Shown here: one piece after another, positions 11,200 through 20,768 of the stretch
Layout of the letters: each line of letters begins with the position of its first letter
Position numbering within the stretch: position 1 is the first letter of the stretch
Assembly: GCA_026260175.1 (NCBI GenBank)
Contig: JAKCWW010006033.1
Location: 1,140-34,005, forward strand
Reading direction: 5' to 3'
DNA from: Reticulitermes lucifugus
Taxonomy: Eukaryota > Arthropoda > Insecta > Blattodea > Rhinotermitidae
DNA: 32,866 nucleotides
The notes under the pieces: generated by a model
Databases searched by the model: none
What the model saw: the letters and a program-made list of their open reading frames with translations, nothing else
Told to the model about the DNA's origin: nothing
Position numbers and translations under genes: made by a program

Positions 11200-11405
11200 A
11201 CTGGCCGAGTAGCCGCGAAAGCGAAGTTCAATTCCCGGTAGTGGCAAAAGATTTTTCTCTTCTCCAAATCGTCCAGACACGCTGTGGGGCACACCCATGC
11301 TCTTAATCAGAGGGTAAAGTGACCTTTTTCCCCGCGCGTAAAGTGGCCGCAGAGTCAGTGGCGAATTCTGCGGTATGGCCTGTATTGCGTCGCCAAACCG
11401 CTGAA
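11200..11405 (+). repeat. tRNA-derived SINE-like copy, family F (copy 1)
   Basis: TGGCCGAGTAG (11202-11212) matches a tRNA A box, and GTTCAATTCC (11226-11235) fits a B box, so this looks like a polymerase III promoter. It is followed by a body with AAAAGATTTTTCTCTTCTCC and CTTTTTCCCCG that is shared with 13406-13575 on the same strand. No clear target-site duplication was found. Confidence 0.6.
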
Positions 11406-11910
11406 CCGTAATAAATTACTTATTTTCTGTGTTAAGAAGAGGAAACATGTAGAGTCCTGCCTAGAAAATTATTACTTCGTGTTGTATGTAATTGGTTCAG
11501 AGCATCTGCTAACAGCCTAGGCTTGCTGAGTATTTCTTGGCATATCTCGCTGTTTGAAGGGCGCGTGCGTGTGTATATGTGAGGAAGGCGCGCGCACACA
11601 CACACACACACACAGAGGGAATGCAATGTTTTTCCTCAACAGCGTCCATTTAAACTCCCACACACTCTTCCAGGACATGCGGCCCATAGCACAACCAGAC
11701 GTCTAGTCGCTTGTGTAAAAAGCGAATTAGAGGAAGGAGTGTGCAGTGAGAGATATGGGTGTGGTGGGTGTGGTCATGCAGGTGGCTTGCACCGTTGTCC
11801 GCCGGAAATGTCACAGCGCTGAAAGATTTTAGTGCTTGCAAATCTGTTTTCGTACTGAAGAAGCAGGTCTTCTGTGTTGTTTCGCCGTGCGGCTAGATAA
11901 TTACTTCCCG
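11406..11910. other. No gene seen; (CA)10 microsatellite inside
   Basis: A (CA)10 run at 11595-11614, preceded by GC dinucleotides, is the only clear feature. The short ORFs across it are by-products of low-complexity sequence. Confidence 0.5.
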
Positions 11911-11919
11911 ACATTTCAG

Positions 11920-11999
11920 AGAAACGTACCGCCTTCTATCTTCAGGGCTATGAGTCCCTGAATTTACTCATAACCCGGAGACAAAGGCGATACGTTTCT
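11920..11999. repeat. 16-bp inverted repeat with internal smaller stem
   Basis: AGAAACGTACCGCCTT (11920-11935) is complementary to AAGGCGATACGTTTCT (11984-11999) with one mismatch. Inside, TATGAGT and ACTCATA can form a second stem. It may be the palindromic part of a repeat terminus, or a foldback; the owner element is not visible. Confidence 0.6.
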
Positions 12000-12009
12000 T
12001 CGGAACTTC

Positions 12010-13179
12010 CGGAAGAACTTACCCAGCTACACGCCGCAACCACCCAAAATTCATGGTTCCACAAAAATCACTCGGTGGAAACAAAAACCAATGTTTCCTT
12101 ATTGCTAAGAATATATTTATTTCTGATTATTTTATGTTCCTCATTTATTATGTGTTGTTGTTGTTGCATGATTGATTTTTTTATTAAAGAATGAAAGGTT
12201 AGAAAGTTTTATAATATTTGGATGTCAGTCTCCAAGAATGCATAAAAATATCATTAAAAAGTAAAGGGTAATTGGAAAATTATTCAGTATTAAATGTTGT
12301 CTAGCTGGACAAGTGCCCCACGACCCAGGGGACAACAGTGTCATCATATACTGCTATTGGTTCGTTCTGTGGAATACATTCATGTTTATTGTATTGAAAC
12401 AGTCCCATCATTTTCAACTTGGAATTTGACGGGATTTTTGTTACGAAGGCAGTGAATGATCTTATTTCTCTTTCAAGAGATCACAGACAAAATAAGTTTC
12501 TTTGTTGTGAAGTTTTATACCATTACAGTAGTGTGATGTACAAAACAAATTTAAAGTTATTTTATTTTTAATAACCCTCCCTCTCAAGAATGGATAAGTG
12601 CAAGGTTGATAAAAGTGTGAATCAGGTCTTATTAGAGATGCCAATCTGAAGAAGTATAGCGGAAAAACTGACGATAATAGAGGACGGGCAACCCTGTCCC
12701 ACTTTACCTAATGGAACAGGTACAGACAAGGAGAGTAAGAGAGCGAAATTTTGTTTCAAATAACAAAAGGTTTAGGTTTTTCTTTTTTGCGGATAACGAA
12801 AGAGTTGTGTGTGATCACATTTACATTTTTTAATTATTATTATTAGTAACAGTAGTTATAATAGTAGTAGTAGTAGTAGGAGGAGGAGGAGGAGTTCCTC
12901 TTGCTACCTAGGGCAATGCTGGATGTTTGACTTTGAATTCCTGTGAGGGTGGCGGAAGGGAAGGGACGGGTAAAAGGCAGGAATTCTGTGCCCTATCGCA
13001 TGACCTGAACTCCGGATCAGGATTAGCCACTGCGGGGCATACAGCTGTCCATTCATCACTAAATACTGTTGAGGTTAAGAATACCTCTACTCACCCAAAT
13101 TACTTCATGGTTTTCACAGGGACGCATCTTGCTTTACTCATTATTGTTGTACTTGATGACGTCTTTCCAACTTCACAGA
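12010..13179. other. No gene seen; trinucleotide repeats
   Basis: (TAG)6 at 12862-12879 runs directly into (GAG)5 at 12880-12894. The first half of the 120-codon ORF that starts at 12927 has no recognisable motif; only its end, from about 13180, is repeat-derived. Confidence 0.5.
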
Positions 13180-13395
13180 CAGAAGAAAGACTTTTGAATG
13201 ACGAATTGGTTGAAATGTGGAAGAAAACTGAGTTGCCCTGTTTTGATGTGTTATCCAAACATGTGCCTGAAGACGGAAAACATCACTAATTCGAGAAAGA
13301 GATATTAGCATAACCTGTAGTCGGGTCGAGATAAGAAGGCGTGACCTGCCGAATGCGAAACACATGTACCAACTGCTGAACGGCGACTTTCCATT
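13180..13395 (+). repeat. Degenerate repeat-encoded peptide (LLNDELVEMW type)
   Basis: The plus strand reads RLLNDELVEMWKKTELPCF, then DVLSKHVPEDGKHH. After a frame change it reads GSR, a stop, then EGVTCRMRNTCTNC and TATFH. This resembles an anonymous repeat peptide of the form ERIWKEAVVA-F-VLS-HLPGG-EEN...FEPGTSRIRSRSVNHSTTTFG that I associate with cockroach and termite repeats. The stop codons and frame change show it is not a gene. Function and parent element are unknown. Confidence 0.45.
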
Positions 13396-13405
13396 TCTTC
13401 AAATC

Positions 13406-13575
13406 TAGGTTGGATGACCGAGAAATCATCGTTTGATTCCCGGCAGGAGCAAGAGATTTTTCTTTTCTCCAGAGCGTCTCTGGGACTCACGCAGTTTCCA
13501 ATTCATTCATTTTTACCGATGGCTCTTTCCCCGGGAATAAAGCGGCTGTCGCATGATATGGCGATTCACAAGCAT
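13406..13575 (+). repeat. tRNA-derived SINE-like copy, family F (copy 2)
   Basis: It shares GATTCCCGG, the B-box end with GTTTGATTCC at 13430-13439, and the body AGAGATTTTTCTTTTCTCC and CTTTCCCCGGG with copy 1 at 11200. The A-box side is more diverged. It directly abuts the repeat peptide upstream, so either the SINE inserted there or both belong to one composite repeat. Confidence 0.55.
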
Positions 13576-13609
13576 TTCCTGCTGAGGCTAAGAATGCTGT
13601 AGATTTATA

Positions 13610-15139
13610 TCCACCCCCGCATACGTTTACGGCTTAAGCAGGGACAAATTTACCTTGATATTTACATTATTTAATACTACACCCCGTTCTCGCTGGACCA
13701 TAAAGTATTTCGTGGAAGGCATGGAAGAGACATGTTGCCCATACACAACCCATTCAAGCAATGTAAGTATTTAATAAAGACAATAATAAAAATACAAATG
13801 TAAATTTCAAAAACTAAAGAACTCTAACTAAAATGTGGCCGTTCTTACGTAATTTGAAGCACAAAAAGGACATGCCATTATCATACTTCAAAGAAATAAG
13901 ATGCTTGGTGGAGAATACCTATCCAAAATGACAGCAAATCACTGACCCATGACACTAGGTCAGAGACACTGACCTGGGGTGGCCGACCTAAACGAAATTT
14001 CGAAACCTAAGATCCAAACAAATTTGAAGACCGTCTCTGTCACTACCCAGAATCACAGTGATGGCTGGGCCACCGTAAATGAGGTAAGTAGTTAGAATGG
14101 TAGTAGGTAGGTAAAAAAGGAAGGGAGGATACGGAAGGAGCTTCGCGCGTCACTAAATAAGCTTGTAGTCTGTAACACGGCACACTGCAAATAAACGATT
14201 TGCGAAACTAAGGAAAGCTAACAAAATTTGGAGAAAATTTCACAGACACCTTAATTCGAGATGGGTTAGACACGCTATACATTCCTTAACCCAGTGAAGA
14301 ACAGTGGTTACTCTGCAGGCTGAAACACTTGCTTTAACATTAAAGTTCTACATTTTTCCACAGAGTTTATTTGTGTATTTGCTATGATTCTCACAATAAA
14401 CATTAATTATTTGCCTAGACAACATCAATCCATTTACTTTTGCAATGGATATTCATTTGTAAGGGGGAAACTAATTTCTTAAATATAATTTACATTAACT
14501 TCATACTTCAAAGTTTTGACTAACTTAGGTAAAACTCATTTGGACTTATTTTACGATGCTTCCTGTATATCGTGTTATGAATATATACAAGTAGCAACTA
14601 TAGTATGAGATTACTAAATGTTTAGTGGAAATAAATTGGAAGGGAACGGTCGTGGCCTCATCGGTGTTATAACCCAGGATTTTCTTTGAAAAGACTGAAT
14701 AAATGCACGAAAACCCTCAGGTAGGATATTGCTCGTCGCAACTCGTGGGGTGTTTCTCCCGAATAGATTTAGTGTGTTCAGGAGCCTTGACCAACCCGAT
14801 GTCCTAACAAAAGTGTGGAGATTTCTGCAGTTCATATATAGAGTTGCAAGGGATAATTAAAATGACACTCCTAACAGAAATCGATGATATAATTATGTAG
14901 GTACATCAAGCAAGCTGCCCATGGCGTTTTACTCCCTGAATAGATACAAGCCTAAATTACATGGAATTTAACATAAACCTTGCAACATCTGTAAGAGTAA
15001 AAAGCTGTGAAACAGAAAATGTGTTTCTTGATTCCGCTCGAAACAGCTTATTTTCTCAGAGAAAACTTAAATTTCTTAAGAAGGTCCTTACGGTCTTTCT
15101 CGCCATTTTTCTCTACTTGTAAACTTTTCGCTTAACTAC
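13610..15139. other. No gene seen
   Basis: No recognisable coding or RNA sequence. A perfect 7-bp inverted repeat AGGTCAG/CTGACCT with a 5-base loop lies at 13957-13975. The 73-codon minus ORF at 14614-14835 has no motif. Confidence 0.45.
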
Positions 15140-15367
15140 ACTATTTTAAGTGCAGTGGTTGCTACGTGTGGGTTCGAATCTCGCCGGGGGCTTGGATGTC
15201 TGTCCATTGTGAGTGTTGTGTGTTGTCAAGTAGAGGTCTCTGCGACGGGCTGGTCACTCGTCCAGAGGAGTCCTACCGAGTGTGGTGTGTCTAAAGTGTG
15301 TGATCGCGAAACCTCGACAAATGAGGAGGCCTAGGCCCCCAAGGGGCTGTGGAGCCATTGGGAAAAA
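15140..15367 (+). repeat. tRNA-derived SINE-like element, family C
   Basis: GGTTCGAATC (15171-15180) is an exact polymerase III B box. It is followed by a GC-richer body of about 180 bases ending near GGCTGTGGAGCCATTGGG and a short A run (15362-15367). Base composition contrasts with the AT-rich flanks. No second copy lies in this window, so the family status is inferred from the B box, composition and A-tail. Confidence 0.5.
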
Positions 15368-15972
15368 ATTAGTTTTCACACGTCTTCGTCATTCCTACTA
15401 ACACAGTCACTGCGTTCGTGTACATCCAGCCGGATTGGTTCTGGATCTTGGAAAGCATGTAAAGAAGTTCTGGCCTAGTAGGAAGAAAGAAGGAAAGAGA
15501 GGCAAATAAATCCCGACAAGATTGCCCCACATTTGTCTCCGTTGCTTCCCATCAGAATAATTTAGTTGCGGATTCACGAAAGAACACTAGCGGCAGGCTC
15601 CAGTGTTTATATGTATGCACTTCATGGCAGCGGCAACTCGACGGTTACATATGCGACGGAAAGTACCCGACATCTCGGGGCAACGACCCTTAAAATGACA
15701 GACTGGTCTTTTATTACACTCTTACTAGGCCGTAAGCTTAAGATTTATTCAAAGGAGGGAATAAACACATTTTTAAAAATATTCTTTCTGTGAAAGGGTC
15801 TTAAAACATCTGGCAAACAAATTATTTTAAAATACGTTATCAGTGGGGAGCACTTACATGGGTTGCTTAGAAACGGTCAACCTTCACACTGCGAAATACA
15901 ACGTTGTACTTATTTACTTATACGTTGCATTTTAGGCTATGACAATACAGCATTTTAAAATTTACATCAATT
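15368..15972. other. No gene seen
   Basis: The 75-codon plus ORF at 15566-15793 shows no recognisable motif. No repeats were noticed. Confidence 0.45.
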
Positions 15973-15974
15973 AA

Positions 15975-16022
15975 CAAGACTTGACATATTTCGAATCATC
16001 AAATTCATCGTCAGATGACACA
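15975..16022 (-). ncRNA. Second hammerhead-ribozyme-like motif
   Basis: On the minus strand CTGACGA (16014-16008) fits CUGANGA. It is followed by the same extra T, a perfect 4-bp stem II (GAAT at 16006-16003 with ATTC at 15996-15993), GAAA (15992-15989), then TAT and the triplet GTC (15985-15983), a preferred cleavage triplet. Compared with the motif at 2666-2728 the stem III region is shorter by one base (TATGTC against CATATGTA), and stem I pairs poorly, so it may be eroded. I found no PLE coding sequence upstream of it, so it may mark a solo PLE end. Confidence 0.35.
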
Positions 16023-17639
16023 AGGAGCTGTATGGTTGGAAGCAGGGTTACTTGATGTGAACTTTGATGTTCTGCATTTTGTGGTCTGAATATTTTTCTA
16101 GAAGCAGCTAATCTCAGTCACTGGACCAATGTAATCATAGGCACTGCCATACACCAGTATTCCCACAGTTCCTTAAACTACTTTTAACACGTCTTAGGCC
16201 CATTTGCTTGCTAAAAGCGACTGCAGCTTCACCATGTTCATTTGTCAGTCCGCCTGCTTCTATCAAAGCGACAATCACCGGATGAGTAATTGTTTACTTT
16301 TATGCAAAAATTTGCCCAAACACTTCGAATATCTTTAAAATAAGACAATAATGACACTTTCAATGAAGACCTAAGTACGGGAATGATCTCTACACATGTT
16401 TGGCCTTCATAATTGAGACAGTCTCCCTGCGAGGTACGCGCTGAAGCAGGGGTGATATTTTCGTACTACAAACAGGGTATGTTCTCCGTGAGATACAAGC
16501 TACGGCTGAAGAAAGTGTTGAGCGGCAAGCAACGAGAATAATCGATCATTAACGTCGAGTATTAAAGCTTTAGAGATATCGATTGTAAATCATCCCGCTT
16601 ACGATATCTCGATAATAATCGATTGCAAATTTATCTGCAGCTAAGACGTGGGAAAATCTTCTAGTATGTTAAAATACTCAGTTGTGTTCCTAGACAATAT
16701 TAACGAATTTAACATCTAGGGATAAAAACATAGTGAATATGCCTGGGGGTGTTGCTGCCTGCAGATACTTCCTAGATTCTTTGTATTATAATATTATGAC
16801 TGGATTGATTTTGCTATTAAATAATGCCTGAAATGCATTGTAATTTATCGATATTCAACAAAAGACAGTGTAGCGGGTACTGTTATTTACGAAAAATAAG
16901 GCTTTTATTGTTCTGTGCTGAAGAATTAAATAGAAACAATTAACATAAATTAAATTAAGAGACCATGTACACGAAGTTTCATTGATTGTTCACTGCACTA
17001 AATTAAGTGTGCCTCTTTTAAGTTGATTAAAATGTATGTGGAGCGTTCCCGTTTGACCATTGTGTATAGCAAATAAAGTCTGCATCGAACCCCATTCAGC
17101 CCCACCACACCCTGACGTACACGGTATTACAAAGAGTCCGGACCAGTATCATATAGGGAAATGTTCTTCGTTTCATCTAGACCCAAACAAGTGCACTCAT
17201 GTGGATATTCAATCAGGACCGCGAACAAAAAATTTTGACAAGTAAATATTTTAATGTTTGTTTAATCATTCAGTCGGACTGTTTCTCCGAATAACTCTTG
17301 CCCGATTTTGTTTGGAGCCGATTTCTTAGGGACTTTCAACGTACAATTTATGTTCTTATGTTATATGCACGAAAGAAACCTGAAAAGAGGTTTATTACAA
17401 TTTTAGCATTTTGTGTCTCAGTAGGTAAGGTACATAAATTACAGAGACCAGAATAGGTAACTAACATATTAACATATTTCCTGGCAGCGGGGCTTTTAAA
17501 TGGCACCAGTACTCTCGCAGACATTTTAAACGTAATGGGCCAAAAATGCGGGAAATATAAATGTTCTTTTTACATCCATGCAAATGAGAGTTGGTAACAG
17601 TTTTAAAGGAAATTTTAGAATATCTCTCTCTAATAGTAT
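16023..17639. other. No gene seen; short repeat and small palindromes
   Basis: Bases 16472-16517 resemble 2101-2151. GAGATATCG (16573-16581) and CGATATCTC (16602-16610) form a 9-bp inverted repeat, and ATCGATTGTAAAT recurs at 16618-16630 with one change. The ORF at 17060-17245 has no motif. Confidence 0.45.
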
Positions 17640-18312
17640 TAAACGTTTGTCTACTTGTTCTGTAATTTTTCTTCGTGTCGTGTTCACCGAGTGCCACGTG
17701 CCACACCGCAAATCGAACACATAACACTGGTTTCATCCCTACGTTTTTGTTCTGACTAAACTCTACATTTCTTACGGCCGCACCTTGCCCATTTCACTTC
17801 GTAGAACAAGAACTATTTTATGAATTTCGATTCCACCCTGCGGACTGTTAGCCGGAATCGTCACCGACGGCCTTCTGCGTCGCGGTTGTGTTGGTGCTGT
17901 TGATGTTTAGGTGATTGATTCATCGTGTCCGCTATCATTCTCGTCATCTCTCTGTGCTGGACGTCATTTTTTGAAAACAGTTAAGTATGACGTACTTGAA
18001 ATCATAGCCCAAGCCCTAGGTGTGTTTTTGAACAACATGGACCTGCTTTGGGCAGCACTCTTTAGCAAAAATAATATAAGTTCCTTAGTTCATTTTACAG
18101 GTTTTCTGCAACATGGGAAATAGTGCACCCTTTGGTCCGCTCTATCCACGCCTCGCATGAATTTGTTATAGTAAATTATTTCTGGCTACATTTTAATCCT
18201 TCGGTTTTCCTTTTCTGTCTCCAAAGTCTTTGCTGTGTGGTTGGTTGCAATACGTTTTACAGCCTTCTTATCTCGCCATACTTTACCAGATCTTGGCCTG
18301 TATGTAAGTGGA
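17640..18312 (-). pseudogene. piggyBac-like transposase, C-terminal part, broken
   Basis: piggyBac transposases move elements into TTAA sites. Reading downward from about 18312: PLTYRPRSGKVWRDKKAVKR and IATNHT match the W-x-D-K-x-x-V...T-x-H block that holds the second catalytic aspartate. After one stop, PEIIYYNKFMRGVDRADQRV matches the YN-x-x-M-x-GVD-x-x-D block with the third. CCRKPVK, a stop where tryptophan is usual (TGG to TGA), then TKELILFLLKSAAQSRSMLF continues the C-terminal helices. Further on, in another frame, RDETSVMCSICGVA and GEHDTKKNYRTS look like the cysteine-rich C-terminal zinc-binding tail, with several cysteines lost. At least four stops and frame changes are present, and the N-terminal two thirds is missing. 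No terminal repeats were found. Origin from a PGBD-like domesticated gene is possible but unlikely given the stops. Confidence 0.75.
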
Positions 18313-18337
18313 AACTTCTTTCGTAAGATATATTTTC

Positions 18338-18586
18338 CTACATTTCAAGTCACGTTGAAACACTTGATACTCACGAGCTAAATACCAGGTGGTGGATAAA
18401 ACTCCTGGCCCCACGGTCCCCTGACATCACACCCTTTAATTTTTTTCCCTGTGGGAGTATGAGATGAATTAAGTTTACACAACATCTGCGCATAACACTG
18501 CAACCCTTCGTGCAGGGATAATCGAAGCTATTCGATGTGTTGCTGAAGGAATGTGGCCAGTACATGGGCAGAACTGGGCTATAGGC
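18338..18586 (+). pseudogene. Second mariner-like transposase fragment
   Basis: The plus strand reads SSHVETLDTHELNTRWWIKL and then LAPRSPDITPFNFFPCGSM, the block around the third catalytic aspartate (SPDITP) of IS630/mariner-type transposases; the usual form is RWIGRGGP...WPPRSPDLTPLDFFLWG. After a stop and frame change it continues VYTTSAHNTATLRAGIIEAI and RCVAEGMWPVHGQNWAIGL, matching the C-terminal helices of the family. It is a different lineage from the copy at 660-1608 and lies on the opposite strand to the adjoining piggyBac relic. N-terminal parts and termini are absent. Confidence 0.75.
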
Positions 18587-18758
18587 TTAATGTGATCAGA
18601 GGCACGTCAGGTTCCCATGTTGAGCTGGACTAAAGAGTACATGTACGCCTTCAGTTAAGGAATAATTTGCAGAAGATTGCGTGTTTATAGCTGTGTTGGT
18701 AATCACGTAATAAATTTTTAAAATAGGAACAGGACTTTGTGTACATTCATGCAAGAGG

Positions 18759-18819
18759 TTGTAATCGGCATTTCGGGTGCGAACCCTGAACATGTCGATT
18801 ACGGGATGTAACTGTTTAT
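18759..18819 (+). repeat. B-box repeat, copy 1
   Basis: It matches 32806-32866 at 54 of 61 positions by hand alignment, without gaps. It contains GGGTGCGAACCC, a one-base variant of the polymerase III B box seen intact in the other copy, followed by CATGTCGATTACG. It is probably a tRNA-derived SINE fragment; the A-box side is not evident. Confidence 0.7.
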
Positions 18820-20565
18820 TTTGGCATACAAATTGGGGTTTGATGAGTACAACATCCGGCTTGAGAAATTAGGAGAGAGAAGTAAATTTAGAAAGGACAG
18901 TGGCGACTACAGCTTCAAGGACGGTAGGGACATGTCGCGGTGATTCTTTGTGAAATCCCGTGCTCCACAAGGGAACATTAGGAGTACCCCACCCCAGGAT
19001 ATTCGTTTATTGCGAGCTTGGGGTCTCCCGACAGAAATGAGAGCGTTCCAGCGCGCCGTTTGGTCTAGCCAATCAGGTTTAAAGATTTGAAAAGTTAAAT
19101 TCGGCCAATTGGAGACAACAAAATTTATGATTCGGCCAATGTAGAAAAAAAATCTTGCATGACGGAGGGAATTCGTGAGGCAGACCGAGAACGCGGTTTT
19201 TAGGACTCTGGTGGGTGCAGACTTACAAGACAGTTGGGAGTAGTGTTCAAGTGCCGTCCCCAACCGTAAATTAATAGCAAAGCATACTAAACTTGCCACA
19301 TTACCATTCTAGTAGTAAATCTTTATACATAGTCATCACGTGTTTAATTGGGTGAACTGGAGAAGTGAGCTCTGGAGCTGGGTTACCTCCCCGAAATATT
19401 CCAATTGTTGATAAGATTTCTTATCACAGACGCCGAGCTAGCCACGCCATCGAACTGAAAGGTAACAAGGTTTGGTATTATGAATGCACTTTCGTTCGTA
19501 TCGAGTTACGAATTCGCAGAGCTAAGTTTAGTCATTGATTTGCAGGTGCAGCCAAACACACCCAGACGTAAATTCGATACAGGAAAGAGATAACTAAGAA
19601 CGCTTTATGTCTATCACTCTTCTTCGAATCCCCCAACCCGCTGACTAAGCAAGAGGTCCTTGTTCAAGGTTAGACAGTACAGATTGCGTGCTCGTGTGTT
19701 CGTTCGGTCATGGCAAGGCGAGAGTAGCCGAGCTATCCCCAATACCAGAACGTCAAAACAGGTCTATATGAGGCAACGGATGGCATAGTCTGCCGTTAAA
19801 TAGGGTTAGCGCCAGGGAGAATTAAAATAACTCTGATATACCTATTCACAACACGAACACAAAAATGTTTCATCGCACTTATTTTTAAGCAAACTCTAAG
19901 CATTACTTTTTGCGTGTTGATTACTTATAAGAAATTAAGCTTCACCAACTAAATTTCATAAGAATTGTAGGGTTTGGAGGCCTTGTAGGGTTTGGAGGCC
20001 ATGTATCACGTGAGAATCTGAGAGTTTGATATTTTACTTATGACAACCATTCTCATTTAATTATCAGAATTTTTCAGAATTTCCTAATACATGACATGCC
20101 TTATTTCTTAAACCACAAATAAAAATTCAAAATACAAGAAATAAGACTGTTAGAATTTATTGACTCTCATTTTTATTAACTGCGTGCCTGATTTCGTCAA
20201 AACCAGATTATTGTGAACACATTAACGAAACAAAGCAAAACTTTCCTTGATCTTCGATATAAGGGATTTCATAAATAAAACTAAAGTTCATATAACTGCT
20301 TACATACGTGAGGCATAGAAGAATTTAATATGATTTTACATTTAGAATGTTTAATTATGATTTCTGTCACTTCCAAATTGAAAGAAGGGTTTAACTACGT
20401 AACAGCAATGAAATAATCTGGGCATGTGTTATTCCCGTCGACAGAAGATGTATGAAAGTTCTGCAAAACATGCAAAATATAATTCTATGTGTTTTAATGG
20501 GTCTGAAACTTTATCTGCCATACCCGGGGATAATCATAAGTTGGATTGAAAGGGTCGGAGACCAG
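18820..20565. other. No gene seen; CCAAT cluster and a tandem duplication
   Basis: Holds the longest ORF of the window (130 codons, minus, 18907-19299), which has no recognisable domain or repeats. Within it lie three CCAAT boxes, listed separately. An 18-base unit TTGTAGGGTTTGGAGGCC is perfectly duplicated in tandem at 19965-20000. The rest is AT-rich and featureless to me. Confidence 0.45.
19069..19140 (+). promoter_or_regulatory. Three regularly spaced CCAAT boxes
   Basis: CCAAT occurs at 19069-19073, 19105-19109 and 19136-19140, all in the same orientation, spaced 36 and 31 bases start to start; the last two share the context CGGCCAAT. Multiple CCAAT boxes at roughly 31-35 bp spacing are typical of NF-Y-bound promoters. 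No gene start is visible nearby, so function is speculative. Confidence 0.3.
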
Positions 20566-20768
20566 GGTGCGTAAGAAAATATTTGGACCTAAAGGCAAGG
20601 ACGGAGTGGTAGAGAAAATTACGTTAGGACGAGTTCCAAGATTTGTATAATTAGTAATCATCGCCATTTAATATGGTGATCTAATGAAGAAGAAATAAAT
20701 GGGAAAGGCATGTGTCAAGCAAGGGTGATATGAGAAACGCATATAAAAGTTTAACTAAGCAACCTATA
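20566..20768 (+). pseudogene. Non-LTR retrotransposon ORF2, C-terminal tail
   Basis: The plus strand reads VRKKIFGPKGKDGV, then with a frame change EW, a stop, RKLR, a stop, DEFQDLYN, then MVI, two stops, RRNKWERHV and MRNAYKSLTKQPIQ. This follows the common tail of insect endonuclease/reverse-transcriptase LINEs: KVLRKIFGP...EWRKLHNEELHDLY...SRRMRWAGHVARM...RNAYRVLVGKPEG. Five or more lesions are visible in about 65 codons. The polymerase domain upstream and the RPLGRPRRRW segment downstream are not recognisable, so this is a short, old fragment. The clade cannot be fixed from this tail alone. Confidence 0.7.

Noticed and set aside
12927..13289. 120-codon plus-strand ORF as a gene
   Set aside because: Only its end is recognisable, and that part belongs to a repeat that continues past the stop in other frames.
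13957..13975. AGGTCA inverted repeat as a hormone response element
   Set aside because: The half-sites are 7 bases apart, unlike the 1-base spacing of ecdysone response elements, and a 7-bp palindrome is likely by chance.
15165..15190. A functional tRNA gene at the B boxes (15.17, 21.42, 27.90, 32.82 kb)
   Set aside because: B boxes and partial T-arms are present but no full cloverleaf with acceptor stem and anticodon arm; they fit tRNA-derived SINEs.
18907..19299. 130-codon minus-strand ORF as a gene
   Set aside because: It is the longest ORF but has no recognisable domain, signal or repeat, and no splice or promoter context I can support. One ORF of this length is expected by chance in a 33-kb window.
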